From Apus apus (Eukaryota; Chordata; Aves; Apodiformes; Apodidae): a DNA stretch of 64,000 nt. The stretch's first letter is position 1; each line of letters begins with the position of its first letter. Below the pieces are notes generated by a model. The model worked only from the letters and a program-made list of their open reading frames with translations, was not told the DNA's origin and searched no databases. The position numbers and the translations under genes are program-made. Location of the stretch: NCBI RefSeq assembly GCF_020740795.1, contig NC_067285.1:109455652-109519651 (forward strand). The letters are read 5' to 3'. Below are positions 1 to 11,000 of the stretch, in pieces.

Positions 1-596
1 ACCCATAATAGCATACAACCTGTACTGTTATTTCTAAAGATTGTCCTCTTGGCCCCTTGCCAAAGCAAAGTCCAGGAAAATGTGGGAAAAAACCACCAAA
101 GCCAAACAGAATAAAATACTGTGCAGTGTAACTTGTAACTCTAAACAGTAGGGCTAAGCTGTGGGATGATCAGTCCATAAATGATTCAGGAAAGACCAGA
201 GCCTACAGAGTCCCTCATGTGTGCCCTGGACAGCACATGGCTGCCACCTGTGCACAAGTAAAAAACCTCCTAAAAAATCAGAGCATGAATTTGAGTACCA
301 GCTGTATGACACATACTTCAACTGAGCCAGCATCACCCCAGGAATGTGGCTCCAGAGGAAGCCTGAAATGAGGACTGCTTTGACAAGCCAACATGAACAT
401 GAGCAACCAACTGAAAATCCATCAGCAGCTCGATGGGCACTGACAAAACCTGAGGAATGGCAGATGCAGTGACCTTCCCCAGACTGTGTGCATCGTGAAC
501 CCCACTTTGCCTTCCCAAAATCAGAGCTCCTGAGTCGTTTAACACACAGATCTTAACAAAGCTGGCTCTGATTTTCATCTAACCCATGCTCCTACC

Positions 597-668
597 AAGA
601 AAGGTTGGACCAGACGATCCTTGAGGTCCCTTCCAACCTGGAATTCTATGATTCTATGATTCTATGAT
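597..668 (+). mobile_element. CR1 LINE, 3'-terminal fragment
   Basis: This has the conserved CR1 tail, ending in three copies of ATTCTATG, preceded by the 'GGTCCCTTCCAACC' block shared by the other copies in the window. Only about 70 bp of the 3' end is present, so the copy is strongly 5'-truncated, as is usual for CR1. Confidence 0.85.
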
Positions 669-3609
669 GAGGCTTTTGGCTGAAATTGCAACGACTGGGT
701 ATCAAAATGTCACTGTCTGGCATGGTTTACCATCAGTCCCCAGTATGGGAATTAATTTTCTAATAAAACCTTTATTTTAATGAAGTACAATGGCCAGGTG
801 ACTAGTTTAGTTTTTATATTCTCTAGTTTGTTTGTGTATTCTGTAGTTTGAGTCACCCAGAAATGTTCAATATTCCACAGCTGTTGATTTCCATAGCTTT
901 GCCCCTTCAAACAGAGGAGTGAAGGACGGACACAGTAACTTGGATTGATCCACCCAAGAAAATCCAATCACTTAGTTCTGGGCAGTAGATGAAAGCCCAT
1001 CTGGCACCTGAGATGCATGAATTGCCAGTGTTTGAAGCAGAAAAAGCCACTTACATAGGAAAATCACATCAGTTTGCTCAAGTGTACTGAGCTGTAAAAA
1101 CAGCTACCTAGAGAAAGAGCAGTGGAAAAATATTCTCTATTTAAAGAAAAACAACTAAAGGCAACTGCAATGCAACTGTGCACAAATCTATAAAATGTTA
1201 CTGCCCTGGGCATAACTTCTCATTGGAAGACAGACTTCTTTATATAAGCTAAGGACAGTATTTTATGTGTATTTTCCTTGACTTAGCAGTGAACTGCACA
1301 GCATACTTGGCAGACAAAAACCAACCAAGTGAAAAATTAAAAACATTACAACGTGAAATTAAAAATGAGGCTTTGTTCACCTTTTCCTTGGCTGGTCACC
1401 ATAATGAAAAGATTGGATTATAGGGAACAGAGGTCTGGTTGTCCAAGTAACTTCTATTGTGCCTTTTGGAGCTGTCCTGCACCCTGTTGTATCCTTGTCC
1501 TCTATGGCACTTTGCAGTAACTGATAAATTGCACTAAAATATATGCTAGGGACAGTTTTAAATATTGCTCTTCATTGCTACAAAAGCCATTTTCATTCTT
1601 CAATACTGTAAAAGGGCTGACAGGACTTGACTTAAGATCCCTTCTTTGTAAATTTATCACATCTTAGTTCTTTTTTTGTAGTGTGTTCTATTTCTCATTT
1701 TTCACCTCTCAGCACTGTTGCTCCTCTCTTTTGGCTCAGTATTTTCTCAATATAAGGTTATGCTACTACAGCTGAGTCTGCAGGGATGAATGCAGGGCTA
1801 TAAATAATTTTAGTGAAGTTTCCTAGTTCTGTCCAACACTCGTAGAGTTGTTAAGCCCAAAAATTTGCTTCCCCTACAAAAATACAGAGAAAGAGCTCAC
1901 ATCATTTGCCCTTCATTTTGGAACCTTACAGAGCTGCCCTACTCAGTTTTTCTGCATGGTCACAGGATGACTAATTAACACATATCACATGAAACAGGCA
2001 AGGTTCCCAAACAATAACTTGGCTGGGGAATGCAAGCCATGAGCACGGTAATGTAACCTGCTTTAATGCAGCTCTTGGCATTCACCTGCTGTCACATTAG
2101 CAATAGCACCCGAGTCCAGCTCCAGCTCTGCCAGCATGACACAGCCAAGCACAGCATAACTCTGTCTGCTTTCCTTGGACCAGAAAGGCCAGAACATCCT
2201 GATCCACAGAAAGGACACAGCAGCTGTTGCCCAGGTGGGGCAGAAGCACAGCTACCTGGCACTTCTGAAAATGATGGGTTGCTACTTAAAAAAAATAATT
2301 ACAATTTCAGCTTCAAACCACATGAAAACTCGTACACAAACACAGCCTTTTTCTTTTCTGTAGTCAGTGGGTTTTTTGTCAAATATATCTGGCTTGGATA
2401 ATGTATTTCTTTGTGGTCTTGTGAACTGCAAGGAGACAAATTCAGGAATAAGCTGATGTTTCTGTCACTTAAATCCCAGCCAGGCAGTAGGTTGTAAATG
2501 GCCTTCAGTCCAGTCTGGACAACTGCAGACTCCTTCCCAATGGCTGCACGTATTAATTAACCATGTGCACTTCTAGATTTCTTACTTCAAGCAAACATCA
2601 CTATGAGCTCACCAACACACCCCCTGCCTCACCTATACCATTTGCTTTGTCCCATTATCCTTCCTAAGCTCTTAAGAAATACTTCTTTTCAGAGGGAACT
2701 GGGCCGAGAAATGTACCTGCCAAAGCTGATTGATTAGACAGAACGGGGAGAAATGAGCTTTCAAACACCACCCAGGCACAAAGGGAAAAATCCATCTGAT
2801 AAGCCAGGTAACATCTTCCTGTTTCATCACACTTCACTTGTGTGCCCAGGAAGAAAGTGTGGCAGACTTCCATGACTGTACTATTTTCAAGCTGTCCTTA
2901 AAAAAGCACATATTTACAGGCACAGAAAATATTGTTGTTAGACTGTCAAGGCTGAAGAAAACAGACCCCAGAGACAGCTACCCTTAGTGGTTGCTCACTA
3001 AAATTAGCAAAGTCCCAAAAGGAAAATTAGAAACTCAGGTGAAGTTTTCCATTTTCTTTTCAAAGCAAAGATAGCACTTTAAGAATGCTTTTGACTAATA
3101 ATTCTCAGCAGTCACTATAGTATTTCTTGTCATTACTTCAGCTCTTATTACAATTCAAGTCTAGAACACAGAAGAGGTATAAAAAATATTTTAAAAATCA
3201 ATCAAAGTGCCTATAGAATGCAAAAAAGAAGACACACACACAAGTCAATCTGTATTCCATCTTGGTTTTGTAACACCATTTATGGCAGTAATCTGAGATA
3301 GTTGGGCATTTTAATAAAGGCTGCTTTACAGTCAGATTCAAATTCCAGATTCACTGCAGAGGCTACAGAGCCCTAACAGAGAAGGAAGGCAGACGTGGGA
3401 GGAGATGAGAGAGCTGAAAAGAGAGCTTGTGCCTCTGCAGAGAACTGGGACAAGGTAAGCTCGTTTGCCATGCTGAAGACTGGTTACGTTTCCATGCTAT
3501 AAAAACGTTTGAGAAATCTACCTGAAAGACAGCATTGCTGTCTGCCCTCAAGCACTGTGTGTCAATGACATACATGTGTCTGTCCACACGTGACTGGGAG
3601 ACCATGGGT

Positions 3610-3690
3610 CTCCTCTCAGCTCTGCTGCCTACTCATTAGACTTGGTAAGACACTTAAACCCACAATCTCAAATATAGGTACATTTGTAGT
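3610..3690 (+). repeat. Possible ancient MIR SINE fragment
   Basis: The order 'GCTCTGCTGCCTACTCATTA' then 'CTTGGTAAGACACTTAAACC' follows the MIR core: tRNA-derived CTCTGCCACTTACTAG, then CTTGGGCAAGTTACTTAACC. The match is by eye and degenerate. MIR fossils do survive in bird genomes. Confidence 0.35.
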
Positions 3691-6600
3691 TTGGCATTTC
3701 AGCTTGAAAACTCTGGTTTTCATTTCTGTGCATCTCTAGTTCCTGCAACAGTACCACGGGAAAAATTAGTTACCTACTGCAAAGGGATGAGCTCAAACTA
3801 AATCTTACAAAGGTAACTTTTCCTCACTTTGATGGGTCCTTTCAATAGTGTCCTAATCAACAGAATTGGCATAAACAGCATCACTTGAAATTACTGTTTT
3901 CAGTTAGGGTATGAACAACCTTGGTTTCAGTTCACTGGTTTTCTTAGAAAACAAGTGTTTCAAACCAAGTGCTTTTTAAAGTCAGTGCAGATGCCAACAT
4001 CTTGCTATTGAAGAATAAAAGACGTAGTATTCCCACCTATGCTGCATTTTACAAGTTGTCTTCTGAAAAGCACTCCGTGAGCTACTGCCAATAAAACACA
4101 CCTCTGCTACAGCTTCTCACTGTGGAGGCTGCTCCTCACTTGTGTAAGACAGGGACTTGTTCGTCTTTCTAATGGTACTGTGACCTCAGGAGACTGCAAG
4201 CCCCATCAGGTCCTGGTCAAAGTTGACTATGCCCACTCAGCTTTGCAGGGATCAGAGCAGAACTGTGAGCTTGGTGAGCCAACAGCTGTAGACAGGCACC
4301 TGAGCACACAGGGTCAAGGCAGGTCAACCCGGCCTGGGAGGAGTTGTGATCTTCACATTCCAGATGGCAAACACACGCCTGACACAGAAGGGGAAAAAGC
4401 TGTGCTGTCTTAATTCACAGCCACTAGTTAGAGAAAATAATGCAGTTCCACAGGAAAAAAAGGAGGACATTTTCAGATGTTTGCAAAGGCTGGAGAAATG
4501 AGCCACAGGGCAAAACGCTCACATCTCCTGCTCTTCTTTGAAGAAGTGCAGTCAGTGCATGTGCTGCATTGCTGCTCCAAGTCCATGTTCTGTTTAGGTC
4601 ACACCTGGAGTTCTGCTTCACAGTTTTATTTTTTATCATACCACCTCTGAAGCTTGAGACTGAGATGTAACCTAATAACCTGATTCAAAGCTAATGTTTT
4701 AGTGAGTTGGTCTCATGCCTTCTAAGTCCTCCATCATGAAGACAAGCCACGAATCACCAAAGATTTATCAAGCACCAAAAAACACTCAAACTTTACAAAG
4801 ACTGGTACAAGAAAAGTTTCCTAAACACATTCCATTTCACTGTCATAAAAATACCATCTCATTCTTATCTCAAACGTGGCTTATAAAAATGTCTGAGTAA
4901 ATAGAAAAGTCTGTTATTAAGTTAGAAATAGATGATAACAATAAATGCATGCTTGAAACCCAGCATGCTTTTTCTTGGTATAGTCTTCTGACTGGCATCT
5001 TCTGAGTGTGTTCAGAAGGCACAGAGGCTAAATACTTAATAAGGTGTGAAATTAAAAGAAGCCTGACATAATAGTGAACAACGTAAGTGAAGACAGAACA
5101 TCAAGTATCACCTGAATACCCAGGTGATATCCTGTATCTTTATATTCTTGTGCATTCATTTAGCATTTATAAAAATGCTTCTACAGAGATGTGTTTCATA
5201 CAATGATTTTTTTCATGTAGAGAATTAACCCAGCCTAAATTAACAAACAAATGAGGAGTGATGGAGAGGCAAAGAGGAACAGGTTCTTAAAACAAGATCA
5301 ACTTGGTTGTTTTAATGTTCACATACTGAAATATGGCACTAAAAGGCAATGGGAACTGCAGGTGCTCAGCATCTCTCTTAACAAGAAAACTGAAGCAATT
5401 TAAATAAAGTTTTTTTAAAAAATCAAACTAACAGGAGGATTTTGGAAATCTGGAACCAAACAGGATACCTAATAATAATAAATCAGATAGTGTCTGAATT
5501 TAAAGATAATGATTTACTTACTGTTTCTTGTCTCTCATTTATGATGTTAGAAGCACACCCAATATTTTATAATTTTTTGTTACTGTTTAAAATCTTCAAT
5601 GGTACAGCAATTCAGTTAAGGCATTAAAACACTGATGTAAGAAGGCACAGAGACATTTTAACATTATTATACTTGTATATTTTTCTACTTGAGGGAAGTT
5701 CAAGGATGTCTTTTCAACTTTAAATCTTTGCTATCTCTTTTCTTACTTTTATTAGGTTAATTGTAGAAGAATTGTTGTGGCATGTCATGTCAGAAAGACA
5801 GGGAAAAAGTATTTCCTCAGGGCACTGTAAAGGTGGTAGGAAAAATACTAACATTAATTAAAATATCAGAGACTGAGCAATTTAAAAAAGCTTGTTCAGC
5901 CTAGGATTTTCCACCACTTGATTAAAAAGGAAATGCTCCCAGCTTTAGTCTATTATTAATTTTTCTTTCCCAGTTCTTGAGGGTAGAGAAGACAGAAAGC
6001 AGAATTATGTAGTAAGGAAAAAGTCTAGGCTAGACAATTCCCTTAAGGCAAAGGTATAAAGTTTCAAGTTCAAGGTACTAAACCCACAAAATGACACAGC
6101 CAGATTCTGCCCTCAAACACCACCAGCAAACATAGCATTTTAATGAGAAATAGATGGATATACATGAATCAAGCTCAACAACTGCAAGTCCTCCGGAGCA
6201 AATATTGCCCCACATATTGTCTCATTTTACAAGCCCTTTCACACAGCTGTCTCCAAGGCACATGGGGACCAGCACAAGCAGTGGGGTTAGACATTTTACC
6301 ACCTGTCAGTAACCGAGGGTGCGTGCTGCTGCCTGCCTCAGCTGCAGAGTGGAACAGGTTCATTGACATCACGTGCACCACATTAATTTGCTTTACTCTG
6401 CAAGCAAGAAAGGCAGGAGCCTGCACACAGCCAGTTTCCTCATCTCAGCTGTCTGGCTCTACCCACCCATGATGTGCCAATTCTACTGCTTGTGATCAGG
6501 CAGTCATAGTCCTGCTCTGTAACAGGATGAAAGATGAACAAAAGCTTGAATGCTTAGAGTATCAGCTGTCTGAAACTGCAGGCAACGAGCATCACTGAAA

Positions 6601-9593
6601 TCCAGTCACTTTTGGGTGTGGTACAGCAGGAAAGCATGGCCAATGTACAGTAGAAATCAGAAAACTTAGAAATCAACTCAGATATCCAGCTTAGAAAGGG
6701 TAGGTAGAAATAACAAACTTTAAAATCCTTATAAAATACAGTGAACTGCACTGGATTTGTTTGTATTTAATAATATTAAATATTTTATACATTGATATAT
6801 TAAAATTAATTACTTCTAATATTAAAGAATATTTAATATTCCAGCACTGGTTTCCTATACAAGGAAGCAAAGCTGAACCAGACAGATTTCAGTTTCTCTT
6901 GTGAGATGAAACGTGTTTCTGCAAAGAAACAATACTGTAGTGGCACTACATTTTTATTTTTCTCAGTGAATTTAGTCACTGAATATCCTTTTGAATTATT
7001 TTGTTTTGTTTGGCTTTGTTTTCAAAGCTCAGGAGATTGTAAAAAACCGAAATGCCAAACTGGAGTCTGCCGTTTGGAAATGAATGCTGCTAATGCCAGC
7101 ATTGCATGTTTGTATAAACTAGTTTAATCACTCAAGCAGCAAGATCTTTCCCCAGGGAATACTATAACAAGCTAACTTACAAGGACTTACCAGCTCCTTT
7201 TAATACTACAGTTTATCACAAATTTGACTAAGACTTATGGCTAAACAGTCTACACGCACGAGTGTGAGTGTACAAAGAATACAACTACGCTGCAAAAACA
7301 GGGGTTAAACCCAGAGTTCCTCAAACCTTCCCAAGCGCACCAACCAAGCTAAAACGGTGCTAAAACCCCGCCCCGAAAAGCAACAGAAGCAGCTCGATGT
7401 GAAACACAACACTCCCCCTCTAGCCCGGGCAGAGCAGCAACAAGACGCTTTCCCTGCTTGCTTAGTGCTCTGGACTCAGCCGGGACGCAGGAAATGTTTT
7501 AAAGCATTAAGATTGAAGTACACTACTTCAATCACTAGTAATAAAATTAAGGTGACATTTCTTGCAACATATCTCCTTGAGTCTCTTAATTCTTCTCCCC
7601 GTGGTGATGCTGAGCACCACACTGGCCTCTGCTCCCTGCATCCCATCACACCCGTGAGGGCTGGGCCAGCCTGGCACAGCTCAAGCAGACTGAAATCACC
7701 CGCTCTGCTTTTACCAGCAAAAAAGCTGCAATTTCTCTTAAGGTGTCAAATCATTTTTTACAGCAATAAATAGCTCAGGATTTCAGAAAACAAGTCAAAT
7801 TTAAAAATAAATAAAATTCTGTGAGCAGAATTTGATCCAGCTGTGCTTTACCTCCTGAAACACACCATCAAAATGTGGATGTGATGTAACAAAAGGATGA
7901 TGAGGGTGGTTGGCTCCTTCTGAAGCAGAATCTAAAGCATTAGACTTTAGCAGGATAAGCTGCAGTGCTTAAACACTGTGCTCCTTGCCAGGCATGAAGC
8001 TGTTTCCTAAGAAAAACAGACCCCTTTCCCTTTCCACTCTGTCGTGTTTGATCCCTCCTTGGGTCTTAAGAACATGTAAGAAATACACCTTCCAATCCCC
8101 CCTTTGTAAACTCTCTGAGGCAGGTTAAGGCAAGTTACTCTTCTGCTCAGCTCTCTTCTGAAATATAAAAGCTCTCACGTGACTGCATGATGCAGTTTGT
8201 GCCATGTTACTTCTCAGTCTCCTCTCAGTGCTATTTAAGACAGGCTTGTGGAACACTGGGTGAGAAATGATCAGTGAACTGGTACCTGACTCTTTTTTCC
8301 CCCCTCCAGTAAGTGAAGATGCTGTGTAGAATAGAAAAGGAAAGAGAGGGGAAAATTAGTCATTTTTAACCTGGTAGAGCCTTGAAAAAGGATGTGTGGG
8401 TTGTAACTCCAGATTAACTACACCCTTAGAGGTACCAAGGGTTTTTAACTTGTTGCCACTGAGTCAAAAGAAACCCTTTAGGCTAAAATAAAGAAACAAA
8501 AAACCGCAACGGGGCTACTGCTAATTTTGTATTTAAGGATATTCTCTCCTGAACAGGCTGTTAATCCAGAAATTACCCATAACATCCAGTTCTACAGCTC
8601 TGTTTGGCATGAGTATGAACTGACAAGCATAACCAGCAATCCTTGCTGTGTCAGGCTCACGACAAAACCTGTACCAGCTGTGCACTAAAAACAAGGGTGT
8701 GAGCTACCTCTTAACACTAAGAATTTAAGAAATCCCTTGACATTCCCAGAAGGTCAAAGTCCTTTAAAAGTTAAAGGCTTTGCTGCTAAGGCACCAAAGC
8801 ACATTTTGGAGTCCAGGAACACGACAATTCAGTTCAAGAAATACATGTGAAAAATGGAATTAAATGCATCAAGACCACATTCCTAACTCACCCTAAGTAT
8901 ATTCCTTTGAAGAGCATACATACTTGTCTTTTTTTATTTTTTTCCAGAAAGCTGACTTCTTAAAATAGCTGTCAGCTTCTCAAGCAGAATGATTAATTCC
9001 ATTGGAGTTATTTCTGTTCAAGAGTATTACTACATTTAACTGACAATGGGGAAACCAGCTGGGTTTGGATGTTTGACAGAGTTAACAAAAGCCCATGTTT
9101 ATATGCATTGCTAAGTGTGTGGCTTTTTTTTTTAAAAAAAAAAAACAAAACAACTTGATTGTCATTATACAACAGAATAGTCAGTGCTTATAAACCACTG
9201 ACCAACATTTTATACCCATTTTGAACGGCTTAATGTTCCTGGTTATTCACTAGATTCCAGGGGAAGATGAGCGGGAAGGAGAGGACGTGGAAAGTTCCCG
9301 TCGCTTCTCAACCACAACTTTTAAGATTCAACCCCAGGGCTTTATAAAGTAAATCTGGTGTAGAACAATAACCTGTCTGCCATTTTGCTGCCCCAGAAAC
9401 GTGAGCATAGCTTATGAAGCTAGAGCAAGGCTTACTTGGCGCTGAAGGATTCAATACGCGGCTGCGTTTTACAAGCTTGGACCAACTTTGCATCCCCTAC
9501 TTTTCTCCTTCCACGGCCTCTCCCCTACATGTTGCTTCTGCCTAAGCCATCAAACTCCGCTCTTCCAGGCTGGCACACGGGAACACACTTTAT

Positions 9594-10605
9594 TTCATAG
9601 AATCATAGAATCATAGAATCATAGGGGTTGGAAGGGACCTGGAAAGATCATCTAGTCCAACCCCCCTGCCAGAGCAGGGTCACCTAGAGTACATCCCACA
9701 GGAAGGCGTCCAGGCGGGTTTTGAATGTCTCCAGAGAAGGAGACTCCACAACCTCTCTGGGCAGCCTGTTCCAGTGCTCTGTCACTCTCACAGTAAAAAA
9801 AAAATTTCTGATATTCACCTTAAACCTCCTATGCTCCAATTTGTATCCATTACTCCTTGTCCTATCACTGGTCATCACTGAAAAAAGCTTAACTCCATCT
9901 TCTTGACACTCACCCTTTATGTATTTGTAAACATTGATGAGGTCACCCCTCAGTCTCCTTTTCTCCAAGCTAAAGAGACCCAGCTCCCTCAGCCTCTCCT
10001 CATAAGGGAGATGTTCCACTCCCTTCATCATCTTTGTAGCTCTGCGCTGGACTCTCTCAAGCAGATCCCTGTCCTTCTGGAACTGAGGGGCCCAGAACTG
10101 GACACAATACTCCAGATGTGGCCTCACCAAGGCAGAATAGAGGGGGAGGAGAACCTCTCTTGACCTACTAACCACACCCTTTCTAATGCACCCCAGGATC
10201 CATTGGCCTTCTTGGCCACAAGGGCACATTGCTGGCTCATGGTCATCCTTCTGTCTACCAGGACCCCCAGGTCCCTCTCTCCTGCACTGCTCTCCAGCAG
10301 GTCAGCCCCCAACCTGTACTGGTGCATGACATTTTTCTTCCCCAAATGCAGAACTCTACACTTGCCCTTGTTAAACTTCATCAGGTTTCTCCCCGCCCAA
10401 GTCTCCAGCCTGTCTAGGTCTCTCTGAATGGCAGCACAGCCTTCTGGTGTGTCAGCCACTCCTCCCAGCTTGGTGTCATCAGCAAACTTGCTGAGGGTAC
10501 ATTCTGTACCCTCATCCAGGTCGTTGATGAAGATGTTGAACAACACCGGTCCCAGTACCGACCCCTGAGGGACTCCACTAGTCACAGGCCCCCAACTAGA
10601 TTCTG
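9594..10605 (-). mobile_element. CR1 LINE, 5'-truncated, about 1.0 kb
   Basis: The 3' end lies at the left and carries at least three CATAGAAT units (reverse of ATTCTATG). Reading leftwards, the minus strand encodes the C-terminal half of the CR1 reverse transcriptase: the [14 protein letters not shown] block, the FADDTKL catalytic motif (FADD box), the LMKFN..KC..LHLG block, and the terminal helix ending near [10 protein letters not shown]. The coding part is open over two overlapping frames (about 10,124-10,605 and 9,684-10,229), so a single frame change seems to separate the halves. The good preservation suggests a fairly young insertion. It sits about 90 bp downstream of the donor of the minus-strand first exon. 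The 5' edge near 10,605 is approximate. Confidence 0.93.
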
Positions 10606-10696
10606 CCCAGGGAAGGGCACTATCGTGCCTCCTCCCTGCTTGGACAGGGCCCCACCGCCCCCTCCCAGCCCCTCGGCGGGGCAGGGCCCCACTCAC

Positions 10697-10763
10697 CTTC
10701 GCGGCGGGCAGCGGGGAGCAGAGACGGCGGGAAAACCTCCACACTGCCCTCCAGAGCCGCCAT
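10697..10763 (-). CDS. First exon of a divergent minus-strand gene, probably KRCC1 (partial)
   Basis: On the minus strand an ATG in a good Kozak setting (GGGCCATGG) opens 22 codons beginning [16 protein letters not shown]. It then meets a strong donor, GCGAAG|GTGAGT, at 10,696. The exon is embedded in a CpG-rich segment with no TATA, as expected of a housekeeping promoter. I do not recognise the peptide. KRCC1 is the expected minus-strand neighbour upstream of SMYD1 in other amniotes, but human KRCC1 has non-coding first exons and its known coding sequence is not in this window. The ATG may therefore be an upstream frame in a 5' UTR exon, or the start of a bird-specific form. Gene identity rests on synteny only. 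Confidence 0.45.
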
Positions 10764-10770
10764 GGCCCGC

Positions 10771-10875
10771 TTCAGGGCACCGGGAGACCCTGGCGGGGCC
10801 TTCAGGGCACCGGGAGACCTTGATGGGGCCTTCAGGACACCGGGAGACCCTGGCGGGGCCTTCAGGGCCCGGGAT
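10771..10875. repeat. 30-bp tandem repeat, about 3.5 copies
   Basis: Units start at 10,771, 10,801 and 10,831, with a partial fourth at 10,861. Each begins TTCAGGGCACCGGGAGACC and ends GGGGCC. The copies differ at only a few positions, so the array is recent or homogenised. The period is a multiple of three, so it reads as an open 10-residue repeat (APGDPGGAFR-like) on the plus strand, but nothing supports translation. Confidence 0.92.
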
Positions 10876-11000
10876 GTGTTAGCAGGGCCCGGCGCGGCCG
10901 CCTCTCCTGGAGCCAGCTCCTCAGGCCTCCCCTCCCCTCACCTCATCTCCCCTCACCAACCTGGGGGGGTTGTCGTGGTCACTGCCCCGTTACCGCCCCG

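Larger units (their letters stand above)
1..9593. other. Non-coding stretch, probably intron 1 of the minus-strand KRCC1-like gene
   Basis: I found no exon here that matches a known protein. The DNA is AT-rich with many short A/T runs and stops in all frames. The only clear mobile-element piece is a CR1 3' end near 600-668, and a weak MIR-like stretch lies near 3610-3690. Because a CpG-island first exon on the minus strand sits to the right, and KRCC1 lies on the minus strand beside SMYD1 in other amniotes, this is most simply intronic. The segment at 9,250-9,530 is richer in CpG and may be island shore or a non-coding 5' exon. That reading is inference. Confidence 0.5.
10620..11000. promoter_or_regulatory. 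CpG island / TATA-less promoter of the minus-strand gene
   Basis: The segment is much richer in G+C and CpG than its surroundings, with GGCGGGG and CCGCCCC boxes of SP1/KLF type. It covers the minus-strand exon with the strong GTGAGT donor. The 30-bp tandem repeat lies upstream of that ATG and so in the 5' UTR or core promoter. CpG density falls off towards 11,130. Confidence 0.65.

Noticed and set aside
333-578. An 81-codon minus-strand frame (MKIRASFVKICVLNDSG...)
   Set aside because: It looks mildly protein-like, but no family was recognised and there are no convincing splice borders. Not supported as an exon.
7357-7773. A 138-codon plus-strand frame in a mildly CpG-rich stretch
   Set aside because: No recognisable domain, no splice or promoter context and an odd composition. 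Length alone is not enough in this much DNA.
9308-9493. Possible second exon of the minus-strand gene in a CpG-richer patch
   Set aside because: There is no clear acceptor/donor pair in a consistent phase and no homology. It may be only the old edge of the CpG island.
10124-10744. A 206-codon minus-strand frame that joins the CpG-island exon region to a reverse transcriptase
   Set aside because: It needs a GTG start, runs through the strong GTGAGT donor and into the truncated CR1 insertion. It is a chance junction of unrelated DNA, not a fusion gene.
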